Origin: Treponema saccharophilum DSM 2985
GTDB taxonomy: Bacteria; Spirochaetota; Spirochaetia; Treponematales; Treponemataceae
DNA: 64,000 nucleotides
Reading direction: 5' to 3'
Assembly (NCBI RefSeq): GCF_000255555.1
Contig: NZ_AGRW01000052.1
Coordinates: forward strand, 1 to 64,000
Every line of letters begins with the position of its first letter. The stretch's first letter is position 1. A model generated the notes under the pieces. It searched no databases. It had not been told where the DNA came from and saw nothing but the letters and a program-made list of their open reading frames with translations. Shown here one piece after another: positions 35,421-44,397 of the stretch. A program made the translations under genes and the position numbers.

Positions 35421-36545
35421 ATGGCAAGAGTCTACAATTTTTCCGCAGGTCCATCATGCCTGCCAGAAGAAGTTCTGAAAGAGTGCGCTGCTGAGATGCT
35501 CGATTACAACGGAACGGGTCAGTCCGTGATGGAAATGAGCCATCGCTCCAAGGCATACGAGCCGATAATTCAGGACGCCGAGGCTATGGTCCGCAAGTTG
35601 ATGAACGTCCCCGACAACTACAAGGTTCTCTTCGTCCAGGGCGGAGGCTCCACGCAGTTCGCGATGGTCGCCGAGAACCTCGGAATAAAGAACAAGAAAG
35701 CCGCCTACATCGAGACGGGCGTTTGGGCGAAGAAGGCGGCCGCCGAGGCGAAAAGGCTCGGCATTCAGGTCGATGTCATCGCCTCATCGAAGGACAAGGG
35801 ATATTCATACATCCCGCGCGTCGAGAAAATCGAGGGCGACTACGATTACGCGTACATCTGCCTCAATAACACGATTATGGGAACCCACTACGAGTATCTT
35901 CCCGACACGGGCTCAATCCCGCTCGTCGCCGACATCTCGTCATGCGTTCTTTCTGAGCCGCTCGACGTCACCAAGTTCGGGCTTCTCTTCGCGGGCGCGC
36001 AGAAAAACCTCGCTCCGGCAGGCGTCACGCTCGTCATCGTCCGTGAGGATTTGATTCCCGAAGTCGAGGACTGCCTCCCCGGAACGCCGGTCATGCTCGC
36101 CTACAAAACGCACGCGGACAACGGCTCCATGTACAACACGCCGCCCTGCTACACGATTTACGTGCTCGACAAGGTTCTCCATTGGATCGAGAAGAACGGC
36201 GGGGCAGAGGGAATGGCGAAGAGGAACCGCGAGAAGGCGGATTATCTCTACAACTTCCTCGACTCAAGCGATTTCTACCGCGCGACGGCGGAGAAGGGAA
36301 GCCGCTCTCTGATGAACGTCCCGTTCCTCACAAAATACTCAACGGGGGCGACGGACGATGCGGCGGTTGCGAAAGAGAAGGAAATCAACGACAAATTCGT
36401 AAAGGAAGCCGCTGCTGCGGGATTCGTCAACCTCAAGGGCCACAGGCTCGTCGGCGGAATGCGCGCGTCAATCTACAACGCCATGACGATTGAGGGCGTG
36501 AAGGCTCTCGTCGAGTTCATGAAGAAATTCGCGGCGGAGAACTGA
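35421..36545 (+). CDS. serC: Phosphoserine aminotransferase
   Basis: PLP enzyme of serine synthesis (3-phosphohydroxypyruvate to phosphoserine). Family start RVYNFSAGPSCLPEEVL, the GGGSTQFAMV phosphate site and the PLP lysine in FGLLFAGAQKNLAPAG are present. 374 aa from the start at 35421, with AAGGGG about 9 nt upstream. It lies behind two Rex operators and is followed after 78 bp by serA, so the two are very likely one operon. Confidence 0.97.
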   Translation: MARVYNFSAGPSCLPEEVLKECAAEMLDYNGTGQSVMEMSHRSKAYEPIIQDAEAMVRKLMNVPDNYKVLFVQGGGSTQFAMVAENLGIKNKKAAYIETGVWAKKAAAEAKRLGIQVDVIASSKDKGYSYIPRVEKIEGDYDYAYICLNNTIMGTHYEYLPDTGSIPLVADISSCVLSEPLDVTKFGLLFAGAQKNLAPAGVTLVIVREDLIPEVEDCLPGTPVMLAYKTHADNGSMYNTPPCYTIYVLDKVLHWIEKNGGAEGMAKRNREKADYLYNFLDSSDFYRATAEKGSRSLMNVPFLTKYSTGATDDAAVAKEKEINDKFVKEAAAAGFVNLKGHRLVGGMRASIYNAMTIEGVKALVEFMKKFAAEN

Positions 36546-36623
36546 TTTTCCTGTCCCTGCCATTCGCCCGCATCCGTGCGGGCGCGCCGGTGCGGGAAGA
36601 ATATCAACGATAAGGAAAGGACA

Positions 36624-37805
36624 ATGTACAAGATTCAGACTTTGAACAAAATCAGCGCGATTGGATTGGACAAACTCCCGCGCGACTTATATGAGGTTGC
36701 TTCCGAGATTAACAACGCGGATGCTATTCTCGTCCGCTCGGCGGACATGCACGAGATGGCGCTTCCCGAGACGGTGAAGGCTGTCGCGCGCGCCGGTGCG
36801 GGAACGAACAACATCCCGTGCGACAAGCTTGCGGAGAAGGGAATCGTCGTCTTCAACACGCCAGGCGCGAACGCGAACGCCGTTAAGGAACTCGTCATCC
36901 TCGCGCTCCTCCTTTCGTCTCGCCCCGCGGTCAACGCGAACAAATGGGTGAACACGGAGCTTGCCGGAAAAGGCGACGAGATTGCTTCGCTCGCGGAGAA
37001 AGGAAAGAGCAAGTTCGTCGGGCCCGAGCTTAAGGGAAAGACGCTCGGCGTAATCGGTCTCGGCGCAATCGGTGCGATGGTCGCGAACACGGCTCTCGCG
37101 CTCGGGATGAACGTCATCGGCTACGACCCGTTCCTTTCCGTGAAAGCGGCGCTCAGCCTCGACCGCAACGTCAAGATTGTCGAGACGCTCGACGGAATCT
37201 ACACGAAATCCGACTACATCACGGTCCACGTTCCTCAGACGAACGAGACGAAGGGAATGATAAACGCCTCCGCAATCAAGGTCATGAAGGACGGCGTGAG
37301 GATTATCAACCTCGCGCGCGGCGGTCTCGTGAACAACGCAGACATGCTCGCCGCCATCAAATCGGGAAAAGTCGCGGCGCACGTCACGGATTTTGCCGAC
37401 GAGTCCCTCCTCAACAACGAGAAGGTCGTCTGCCTTCCGCACCTCGGCGCTTCCACGCCCGAGGCTGAGGACAACTGCGCCGTCATGGCAGTCAAGGAGC
37501 TCCGCGACTTCCTCGAGACGGGCGCAATCGTCAATTCCGTGAACTTCCCGAAGGCGACGATTGACGAGGCGATTCCCGCGAACGGAACGCGCCTGTGCAT
37601 CGCGCACAAGAACGTCCCGAACATGATTGCGAATTTCACGTCCGTTCTCGGAAACGCCGGATTCAACATCAGCGGGATGATTGACCAGAACAGGAACGAG
37701 ATTGCGTACGCGATTCTCGACGTTGACGGAAGGGTCAGCGACGACGCGCTCGCTTCTCTCAAATCGATTGACGGCGTAATCAACGTCCGCCCGATTTTCG
37801 CGTAA
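36624..37805 (+). CDS. serA: D-3-phosphoglycerate dehydrogenase
   Basis: NAD-dependent first step of serine synthesis. The Rossmann motif is GKTLGVIGLGAIGAMVAN; the substrate and catalytic segments are INLARGGLVNN and the His in PHLGASTPEAEDN. A short ACT-like domain occupies the last 70 residues (MIANFTSVLGNAGFNISGM), a site for serine feedback in related enzymes. 393 aa, start at 36624 behind AAGGAAAGG. Its NAD dependence fits control of the operon by Rex. Confidence 0.96.
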   Translation: MYKIQTLNKISAIGLDKLPRDLYEVASEINNADAILVRSADMHEMALPETVKAVARAGAGTNNIPCDKLAEKGIVVFNTPGANANAVKELVILALLLSSRPAVNANKWVNTELAGKGDEIASLAEKGKSKFVGPELKGKTLGVIGLGAIGAMVANTALALGMNVIGYDPFLSVKAALSLDRNVKIVETLDGIYTKSDYITVHVPQTNETKGMINASAIKVMKDGVRIINLARGGLVNNADMLAAIKSGKVAAHVTDFADESLLNNEKVVCLPHLGASTPEAEDNCAVMAVKELRDFLETGAIVNSVNFPKATIDEAIPANGTRLCIAHKNVPNMIANFTSVLGNAGFNISGMIDQNRNEIAYAILDVDGRVSDDALASLKSIDGVINVRPIFA

Positions 37806-37820
37806 GTTCCTCCGGAAATC

Positions 37821-37868
37821 GAAAAGCCGCCCGTTTGAAGTCCGCTTCATCCGGGCGGCTTTTTTATT
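37821..37868 (+). terminator. Rho-independent terminator of serCA
   Basis: AAAAGCCGCCCG pairs with CGGGCGGCTTTT around an inner loop, followed by a T run. Confidence 0.92.
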
Positions 37869-37926
37869 GCCGATTCTCAAAACCGTTTTTTTCTTCCATA
37901 ATGTCCGCCAACAATCGGGAGGGAAG

Positions 37927-39093
37927 ATGATTCTTTCGGCAACGCTGTCAAAGCCGGTCGGCACAATTTCGGATATTTTGGGGAACGATTTCACGCGCGT
38001 AAAAATCAGGAGGCTCGCCTCGTCATCGTCGCGCGCCGGCGAGGCGTATTTCGCGGAATTCTTCACGGAGAAGCAGGTGTTCCACAAGCGCATGACGGAA
38101 TCCGCGCTCGGCGAATTCATCGACGAGCACGCGGGAAAGACGTTCCGCTCGTGCGTAATCAGGAGCGACGACAAGGAAATCCAAATCCTTTCGAACAAGA
38201 AGGGAAAAATCACGCGGATTGAGAGGGCAGTGTCCGCCCCCGTCATGAAGAACGTCGGCACGCAGCGCAAGAACAGAATAATCGAGGAGGGCGTTCCCGT
38301 GCCGTTCTTCGTCCGCCTCGGCGTGATGACCGCCGAAGGAAAAGTCATCGCGGCGAAGTACGACAAATTCCGGCAGATAAACCGCTTCCTCGAAATTGTC
38401 GACGACATCCTTCCCGACGTGATGGAAAGCCGCGCCCGTGACGGCGACAGCTCGCCCCTTCGCGTCGTCGATTTCGGCTCCGGGAAATCGTATTTGACTT
38501 TTGCGGTCCACTATTTTTTGCGGGAAATCAAGGGAATCGACTGCGAGGTGTTCGGGCTGGACTTGAAGAAGGACGTCATCGAATACTGCTCGCGGATGGC
38601 GGCCGAGCTGAACCTGCCGGGGCTTTCTTTTTCCGTGGGCGACATCTCGACGTACAGCGGGAGCCGCTCGCCCGACATCGTGGTGACCCTCCACGCATGC
38701 GACACCGCGACCGATTTCGCGCTCGACTACGCCGTGAAAAGGGGAGTGCGCGCGATTTTGTCCGTTCCTTGCTGCCAGCATGAGGTCAACGCGCAGCTTT
38801 CGAAGCTCTCCGACGGCTGCGGTTCCCCGTTCGAGCCGCTCCTCCGCTTCGGGCTCATAAAGGAACGGTTCGCCGCGCTCGCGACGGACGCAATACGCGC
38901 CGAGCTTCTTGAGCGCGCCGGTTATCGCGTTCAGGCGATGGAATTCATCGACGCGGAGAACACCCCGAAAAACCTCCTTCTCCGCGCCGTGAGAACAGGA
39001 CGAATCCCGTCCGACGGAAAAACGGGCGCGTCCTCCCTTATGGCCGCCCTCGGCATCTCGCAGACGCTCGAGAAGCTCCTTTCCGAAAAATAA
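37927..39093 (+). CDS. SAM-dependent methyltransferase (METTL25-like, Methyltransf_32)
   Basis: Class I methyltransferase of 388 aa. The SAM-binding glycine motif is VVDFGSGKSYLTFAV near residue 180, followed by the acidic loop FGLDLKK and the segment LHACDTATD. The CCQHE motif near residue 280 is typical of the eukaryotic METTL25/RRNAD1-like group, whose bacterial members have unknown substrates. The N-terminal 120 residues are a separate alpha/beta region. Start at 37927 behind GGGAGG. It starts after the serCA terminator and is its own unit. Confidence 0.85.
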   Translation: MILSATLSKPVGTISDILGNDFTRVKIRRLASSSSRAGEAYFAEFFTEKQVFHKRMTESALGEFIDEHAGKTFRSCVIRSDDKEIQILSNKKGKITRIERAVSAPVMKNVGTQRKNRIIEEGVPVPFFVRLGVMTAEGKVIAAKYDKFRQINRFLEIVDDILPDVMESRARDGDSSPLRVVDFGSGKSYLTFAVHYFLREIKGIDCEVFGLDLKKDVIEYCSRMAAELNLPGLSFSVGDISTYSGSRSPDIVVTLHACDTATDFALDYAVKRGVRAILSVPCCQHEVNAQLSKLSDGCGSPFEPLLRFGLIKERFAALATDAIRAELLERAGYRVQAMEFIDAENTPKNLLLRAVRTGRIPSDGKTGASSLMAALGISQTLEKLLSEK

Positions 39094-39223
39094 CCGCGTA
39101 CTTCTCCGTCGCCATGAACTCGTTTCAGGGGCTTCCGTGCGGGGATTCGGAAACGTGTTCGGAATGCGCCGAGAATCATGTATCTGTGAAAGATTGGCAG
39201 AGAAAAAAACATTTGGAGAAGAT

Positions 39224-40789
39224 ATGAAAAGAATTTTGAGAAACGCAGCCGCCCTTTTCGCGGCTGGAACAATCGTCTTGTCGGCGCTTGCCGGATGCAC
39301 AAGCGGAAGCGAGGAAGCGGAAAATACAGCACAGACGAACGGAAGCGGGGACGATTCATCCACGAATTCCAACAATGGAACTTCCGGCGCAAATTCCGCA
39401 AGTTCCACGACAGAAGCATGGAGCGGATGGAGGGATTTCAACGATTCTTCCAGTTGGGTCAACATCACAATCGACAAGAGTTATTTTTCTTCGTTTGAAG
39501 CAGGTTGCAAAATCGATGTCCACCTTACAAAAGCTTCAAGTGCCAGCTACAACAAACTGAAATTCAACTATCAGGGAAGTTCTTGGACGGAAATGACAGG
39601 GGGAAGCTACACAAACGGAACCTACGACAGCACATACGGAGGCGTCGAACCGAGTGGAGAGACACCGCTTTCATACACAGTCACGGCCTCGGACGCGACG
39701 AATCTCAAGAACTACGGATTTGCACTGAACGGATACGGAGTTTCTGTAAGCAAGATAACGCTGACGACAGGCACATCTTCTTCTGGCTCATCATCTTCAT
39801 CATCTTCGACAACGACATCGGACGTGGAGACGAAGGCCGAGCCGACATCCGTCACGGGAACACCATACGCGAACCACGGAAAACTAAGCGTATCGGGAGC
39901 GAATCTCCTGGACGAAAAAGGCGAAAAGTACATGCTCTACGGATTTTCAACGCACGGCTTGAATTTCGGGGACGAGTTCTCAAGATACGTGAACGAGGAC
40001 GCATTCGCCACGCTCGTGGACGACTTCAACACAAACTGCATACGGCTCGTCCTCTACCCGAAAGACTACGGCGGATACTGCGACGGCGGCGACCAGAGCG
40101 CGCTCAAGACGATAATGAAGAACGGAATCGAATACGCCACGAAAAAAGGAATGTACGTCCTTGTCGATTGGCACGTCCACAACTACAACCCGCAGGAGAC
40201 GCAAGACGCGGCGAAGACGTTCCTCGCAGAAATCGCAAAGGAGTACGCGAACTACGGAAACGTCCTCTACGAAATCTGCAACGAACCGACAAACTCTCCG
40301 TGGAATTCGGCGATAAAGCCGTACGCGGAGGAGGTCATCCCCGTAATCCGCCAGTACGCCCCTGACGCTGTAGTCATCGTCGGAACAAACACATGGAGCC
40401 AGGACATCGAAGAGCCGCTTTCAAATCCGCTCGACACGGCAACCTACGGAAACGTCATGTACACCTTCCACTTCTACGCGAACAGCCACACGGACTCGTA
40501 CAGAAGCCGCGTGGAATCGGCAGTGAACAAGGGGCTTCCAGTCTTCATCACGGAATTCGGCACCTGCGACGCTTCTGGAAACGGCGGCTTCAACTCGTCT
40601 GAATCAGAATCATGGTTCAGCCTTTGTGAAAAATACAACATCAGCCACATGAACTGGAGCCTCTCCAACAAGGGAGAGACGGCCTCGGCGATTCAGTCAA
40701 GCTGCTCGAAGACTTCCGGCTGGACAAGCTCGGACTTGACTGAATCGGGGAAACTGGTCGTGGAGCACTTCAAGACGCTCGCACGATAA
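39224..40789 (+). CDS. GH5 endoglucanase lipoprotein with N-terminal binding module
   Basis: Cell-surface or periplasmic beta-glucanase/cellulase. The start at 39224 has GGAG upstream and gives a lipoprotein signal with lipobox LAGC (near residue 24). Order: signal, Ser/Asn/Thr-rich linker, a beta-sandwich module (about residues 65-185, ending in YGFALNGYGVSVSKITL) that looks like a carbohydrate-binding module, a second Ser/Thr linker, and the GH5 catalytic domain (about 215-521) with the acid/base Glu in YEICNEPTN and the nucleophile Glu in ITEFGTCDA. Base composition dips in the linker and module compared with neighbours. It stands alone between a methyltransferase gene and cysK. Confidence 0.93.
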   Translation: MKRILRNAAALFAAGTIVLSALAGCTSGSEEAENTAQTNGSGDDSSTNSNNGTSGANSASSTTEAWSGWRDFNDSSSWVNITIDKSYFSSFEAGCKIDVHLTKASSASYNKLKFNYQGSSWTEMTGGSYTNGTYDSTYGGVEPSGETPLSYTVTASDATNLKNYGFALNGYGVSVSKITLTTGTSSSGSSSSSSSTTTSDVETKAEPTSVTGTPYANHGKLSVSGANLLDEKGEKYMLYGFSTHGLNFGDEFSRYVNEDAFATLVDDFNTNCIRLVLYPKDYGGYCDGGDQSALKTIMKNGIEYATKKGMYVLVDWHVHNYNPQETQDAAKTFLAEIAKEYANYGNVLYEICNEPTNSPWNSAIKPYAEEVIPVIRQYAPDAVVIVGTNTWSQDIEEPLSNPLDTATYGNVMYTFHFYANSHTDSYRSRVESAVNKGLPVFITEFGTCDASGNGGFNSSESESWFSLCEKYNISHMNWSLSNKGETASAIQSSCSKTSGWTSSDLTESGKLVVEHFKTLAR

Positions 40790-40803
40790 ACACAAAGCCG
40801 ACG

Positions 40804-41766
40804 TCATGCGAACAGGTTTGTGCTCAGATAGCGCAGGCCTGTGTCAGGAAGGATTACGACGATGTTCTTTCCTTCGTTCTCGTCCGATTTCGCTAAATCC
40901 GTCGCCACGGAAAGAGCCGCTCCGCTTGAAATTCCCACAAGGATTCCGTCCGTCCTCGCAAGAAGGCGGGCTGCCTCGAAAGCGGAGTCGGGAACAATCG
41001 TGACTACATCGTCGATGTATTCCTTGTTCAAAACTTGCGGAACGCGCTCTTTTTGGACATCCGTAAAATTGTGGACGCCAGTCACGATTACGTCATTCAC
41101 CGGCGGCTGAACGCCCACGACCTTCACGGAAGGCTTTTTCTCTTTGAGGAATCTTCCAGTTCCTGTAATCGTTCCGCCGGTTCCCGCGCAGGCGACGAAA
41201 ATGTCGACGTCGCCTTCCGTGTCGTTCCAGATTTCACGCGCGGTCGTGTTGTAGTGCGCCTCAGGATTCGCCGGATTCGACACTTGGTCTATGAAGAAGC
41301 TGTTTTCGATTTTCGGAATGACTTTTTCTTTCAAAACTTTTATTCCGGCGACAAAATCTCCGCCGGTCTCATCGAGGACTTCCACATACTCGGGAACTTC
41401 GCTCAAGTTTATCAGCTTCGCACCGAACGCTTTTATGACCTGCTTGCGCTCTATGCTGACTTCATCCTGAATGTAGACGACGAATTTGTACCCCTTCGCG
41501 GCCGCGAATGCCGCGACGGCGATTCCCGTGTTACCAGAAGTCGTTTCGACTATCGTAGTCTTTCCCGGAGTGATAAGCCCCTTTTTCTCCGCGGTTTCGA
41601 GCATGTTGAGCGCGATTCTGTCCTTCACGCTGCTTTCCGGGTTGAAATATTCGAGTTTCGCAAAAATCTTTGCCTTGAGATTGAGTTTTTTCTCGTAGTT
41701 TGTCAGCTCCACAAGCGGAGTGTTTCCCACCAGCTGCGTGATGGACGTGTATACTTTCTTTGCCAT
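40804..41766 (-). CDS. cysK: Cysteine synthase A
   Basis: PLP enzyme making cysteine from O-acetylserine and sulfide. PLP lysine in NPESSVKDRIA, the phosphate and substrate loop ETTSGNTGIA, and the GTGGTITGTGRFLKE loop are all present. 320 aa. The start at 41766 has GGAGGA 7 nt upstream; an ATG eight codons earlier lacks this. Serine from SerA/SerC is its ultimate precursor. Confidence 0.97.
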   Translation of the reverse strand: MAKKVYTSITQLVGNTPLVELTNYEKKLNLKAKIFAKLEYFNPESSVKDRIALNMLETAEKKGLITPGKTTIVETTSGNTGIAVAAFAAAKGYKFVVYIQDEVSIERKQVIKAFGAKLINLSEVPEYVEVLDETGGDFVAGIKVLKEKVIPKIENSFFIDQVSNPANPEAHYNTTAREIWNDTEGDVDIFVACAGTGGTITGTGRFLKEKKPSVKVVGVQPPVNDVIVTGVHNFTDVQKERVPQVLNKEYIDDVVTIVPDSAFEAARLLARTDGILVGISSGAALSVATDLAKSDENEGKNIVVILPDTGLRYLSTNLFA

Positions 41767-41919
41767 TTCGTCATCCTCCATTTTTTTCAATCAGAGATGA
41801 CGTAGGTATATTTCTTTTGCCGAATCTTTACCAATACAATTTTTTGATAACGAAATAGCTTTTTCCTATGGCTATGTCCTGAAATAAAGTGGTTATGTTT
41901 AAATACTAACTAATTATGT

Positions 41920-42411
41920 ATGATTAAACTCACAGATTGCTTTTTTGAAGAAGTTTACGGTCTTGCACGCTTACAAGAAGAGAATAATAGGTCATTTTTA
42001 GGAAAGATTATAAAATACATTACAAGTTTTGACGATTCAAAAACTTATTCATTTAGTCAAATTATGAGAATCTGTGTGTCTGTATACAAGACCAGTAAAA
42101 AACAAGAAAACTGGAATAGCCTTTCACAAGATTATTTTGAAGGAAAGAGTCTTGACGAATTTATAGAAAAAATCTGTGTAAATAATAATAACATGAAAAA
42201 ATCTTCAAGACCCATAGAGAGGTCTAAGATAGGATTGTCTGAACGACAGTCTGAAAGACTTTTATACTTTGTTATTGTTTATTCATTAGTTATAGAATGG
42301 GAAAGATTAAAAAAACGAATCTCTTATACTGGTGGCCACTTTTCTACTATGAACGACCTAAAACAAGTGATTAAGTATTGGAAAAGAAAAATTACAGATG
42401 ACCCTCGATAA
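41920..42411 (+). CDS. Unknown 163-aa protein of the AT-rich island
   Basis: Soluble, Lys/Glu/Ser-rich helical protein with no signal peptide or membrane segment and no recognised family. Codons are AT-rich, unlike the flanking genes, which marks acquired DNA. No Shine-Dalgarno sequence is visible; AT-rich -10-like blocks (TACTAA, TAATTA) lie just before the ATG. Its end overlaps the convergent 90-aa gene by about 20 bp. It is the only one of the five island genes without a TTTAC-N3-GTAAA copy beside it. Confidence 0.65.
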   Translation: MIKLTDCFFEEVYGLARLQEENNRSFLGKIIKYITSFDDSKTYSFSQIMRICVSVYKTSKKQENWNSLSQDYFEGKSLDEFIEKICVNNNNMKKSSRPIERSKIGLSERQSERLLYFVIVYSLVIEWERLKKRISYTGGHFSTMNDLKQVIKYWKRKITDDPR

Positions 42412-42664
42412 TTTTATTTATCTGGTTACATACATCTAAAAGTTCCAGGTCGTCATTACCGTCAACATCATAACAGTACTGTATCTTTAAGCCATTATCT
42501 TTTGCAATGGCTATTGCCTCTGTTAAAGGAATTCCTTTAAAAATCAGATAAAGAGGGGCATTTAGGTCATTTGGGACTTTTCTACGGATAAAAAGGTTCT
42601 TAAATCCTTCCTCTGGGGAATAATCTACTTCAAAATCTTTTTCAAGTTTTCCTAAGTCAATCAT
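42392..42664 (-). CDS. Unknown 90-aa protein of the AT-rich island
   Basis: Small acidic protein (MIDLGKLEKDF..., NLFIRRKVP, then a helix and QYCYDVDGNDDLELL). No family recognised. GGAGG lies 6 nt before the ATG at 42664. Its leader and -10 region are almost identical to those of the 145-aa gene at 44368: TATAAT, then ATATTTAAACCAGAAAA, then TGGAGG, so it shares the palindrome-driven promoter. Confidence 0.7.
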   Translation of the reverse strand: MIDLGKLEKDFEVDYSPEEGFKNLFIRRKVPNDLNAPLYLIFKGIPLTEAIAIAKDNGLKIQYCYDVDGNDDLELLDVCNQINKIIEGHL

Positions 42665-42691
42665 ACAAACCTCCATTTTTCTGGTTTAAAT

Positions 42692-42722
42692 ATTATAACT
42701 CTTCATACATTTACCCTGTAAA
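42692..42722 (-). promoter_or_regulatory. Island promoter copy A with palindrome
   Basis: Palindrome TTTACCCTGTAAA (arms TTTAC/GTAAA) at 42710-42722; 12 bp further toward the gene is the minus-strand -10 box TATAAT at 42692-42697. It also lies 18 bp upstream of the plus-strand gene at 42741, so it could control both. Confidence 0.75.
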
Positions 42723-42740
42723 AATAAGTTTATTCCTACT

Positions 42741-43064
42741 ATGTCTTCCTTAATAATAAAACACATGGCAGATGCATTAGCCTATGCTAAGGAGCTTGGT
42801 GAAAAAGTTGCAAAAAACTACGATAGGACACCACTACATCCAAGAACATCAGTTGTTCTAAATGCCCAACTTGAGTTCTTTAGCAAGAATGCGGAAAGTG
42901 AAGATAGGAATACTTTACTTGCAGAAACCTATTATAAAGATGTCCGTATTGATTTTGAAGATGATAAAAGACCTTTTATCAAAAAATGGTTTGAGCTTTT
43001 TTACACAACTATAAAAGCAAACGGTATCCCTTTTGCACCATTCACAGAATTGGAAGTTGCCTAA
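42741..43064 (+). CDS. Unknown 107-aa protein of the AT-rich island
   Basis: Small soluble protein, helical N-terminus (ALAYAKELGEKVAKNY), no family recognised. Two possible starts, 42741 and 42765; neither has a Shine-Dalgarno sequence. A TTTATT box ends 6 nt before 42741, with palindrome copy A immediately upstream, so a leaderless divergent transcript is plausible. Ends 8 bp before the convergent 162-aa gene. Confidence 0.65.
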   Translation: MSSLIIKHMADALAYAKELGEKVAKNYDRTPLHPRTSVVLNAQLEFFSKNAESEDRNTLLAETYYKDVRIDFEDDKRPFIKKWFELFYTTIKANGIPFAPFTELEVA

Positions 43065-43072
43065 TTTTCAAC

Positions 43073-43561
43073 TTATTCAACATTTTTTACTGCGTTTTCA
43101 AGAACAACACCCAAATTATAAACATTTTCTAGGTGTTGTTCTTTGTCCTCAACAGTTATGAACTTGTTTTTGTAATCACACCACGCATCAAACCATTCTT
43201 CTATTTTGTCCTTTAATTCTGGTGTAAAATTTGACTCATAATCTACTGGCATTTGTCGCTCTCTGAACATTACTTCAATACCTTCACGCAGTTTATAGAC
43301 CTTGTAACCTTTTACAATGTTTTCATAGTAATTCTTGACTTCTTCAAAAGTTTTCAAAGACGTTACAGGGTGTTTCGGACTTCCTTTATCAGGATAACCG
43401 TAAATCATAGCAGAATCGCCGAAACCGTTTTCTGTGGGGTCACGACCTATGAATACCCCGTTATAAGTTTGTAAATACTCAGATAACACAAAATACTTTT
43501 CATTCAGTTCTGGCGTTACTGCATTCAAGATTTCTTTTTCTAACGTTTCATAAAACTTCAT
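43073..43561 (-). CDS. Unknown 162-aa protein of the AT-rich island
   Basis: Acidic soluble protein with aromatic-rich strands (KYFVLSEYLQTYNGVFIG, DSAMIYGYPDKG) and a helical C-terminal half. I do not recognise a family. It begins at 43561 with no strong ribosome site; promoter copy C lies 34-64 bp upstream with the same palindrome-to--10 spacing as the others. Confidence 0.7.
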   Translation of the reverse strand: MKFYETLEKEILNAVTPELNEKYFVLSEYLQTYNGVFIGRDPTENGFGDSAMIYGYPDKGSPKHPVTSLKTFEEVKNYYENIVKGYKVYKLREGIEVMFRERQMPVDYESNFTPELKDKIEEWFDAWCDYKNKFITVEDKEQHLENVYNLGVVLENAVKNVE

Positions 43562-43594
43562 AATTATTTCCCAAACTTAATTGTTATTAAGGGT

Positions 43595-43625
43595 ATTATA
43601 ATCTATCCACTATTTACCCTGTAAA
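43595..43625 (-). promoter_or_regulatory. Island promoter copy C with palindrome
   Basis: Palindrome TTTACCCTGTAAA at 43613-43625, 12 bp, then minus-strand TATAAT at 43595-43600. Same layout as copies A and B. Confidence 0.75.
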
Positions 43626-43654
43626 TAATGCCACCAATTCTATAAAAAACGTCA

Positions 43655-43698
43655 AAAACGCACTTATGTCTTTATAATTAGCATAGTGCGTTTTATCA
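43655..43698 (-). terminator. Terminator-like hairpin in AT-rich island
   Basis: AAAACGCACTTATG pairs with CATAGTGCGTTTT (one bulged T) across a 13-nt loop, with T runs outside. It may end the upstream 145-aa gene's transcript. Confidence 0.65.
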
Positions 43699-43741
43699 TT
43701 GCCGTAAAATACTTTTTTAGTTCTTGAAGCTATTAGTTTAA

Positions 43742-43921
43742 TGTGCCATTAAAGATATTGATATTGAAAACATCAGAGAAAATTTTGTCTTTCAAAAGAA
43801 TCAATCCCAGACAGATTTTGAATCAATCAAATCACCGACGGGGCCACGGAATTAATATGGGAAGTATAATCTGACTTACTTTGATAAAGGCTATGACGAG
43901 GAAACGCATAGCCATATATGA
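43742..43921 (+). pseudogene. Possible coding remnant
   Basis: One plus-strand frame reads as protein-like sequence (IKDIDIENIRENFVFQK) up to a TAA at 43853, then continues in the same frame (YGKYNLTYFDKGYDEET) to a TGA at 43919. There is no start codon or ribosome site. This could be the worn remains of an island gene, or chance. The rest of the 369-bp gap between genes holds a hairpin and promoter copy C. Confidence 0.3.
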
Positions 43922-43930
43922 TAAGTTTCA

Positions 43931-44368
43931 TTACATTCTGTTTCCATTTTCGTCGTAAATAATTTCTTGAACGGGCTTGGGGTACCCGTCACAACCAATC
44001 TCAAGTGAGTCTATAACAACGTCTGATACTTTAAGTTCTTTTGCATAAGCAATTATGGCTTCTTTATCTTGTTTTAAGGATTCTGTTTCGGTGGCATTTG
44101 TGGACATTGGACAAATAGAGTATTTCCCATCCTGGGTTGCCCATTTTTTCATACCTTCGGTAAAACTGAAAACACGACCCTTTCCTTTCGGAGCGGCTGT
44201 ATCAAAACTGTATAAAGCTTTTTCGGTTTCTGATACAATAATGCTAGTTTTTAAACATAACACAGGATATGAGAGAGTATTTGTTACAATTACATACTTA
44301 TCGTCTAATTCAACATAAGTCTTTTGTTTTTTTTCGAATAGGCTTCTAATCATCCTTAAAATGTCCAT
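43931..44368 (-). CDS. Unknown 145-aa protein of the AT-rich island
   Basis: Soluble protein with strands (VELDDKYVIVTNTLSYP), a helix and the C-terminal end IIYDENGNRM. No family recognised. GGAGG is 9 nt before the ATG at 44368. Its promoter and leader nearly duplicate those of the 90-aa gene, the strongest sign that the island genes are expressed together. Confidence 0.7.
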   Translation of the reverse strand: MDILRMIRSLFEKKQKTYVELDDKYVIVTNTLSYPVLCLKTSIIVSETEKALYSFDTAAPKGKGRVFSFTEGMKKWATQDGKYSICPMSTNATETESLKQDKEAIIAYAKELKVSDVVIDSLEIGCDGYPKPVQEIIYDENGNRM

Positions 44369-44397
44369 AAATAATTCCTCCATTTTCTGGTTTAAAT

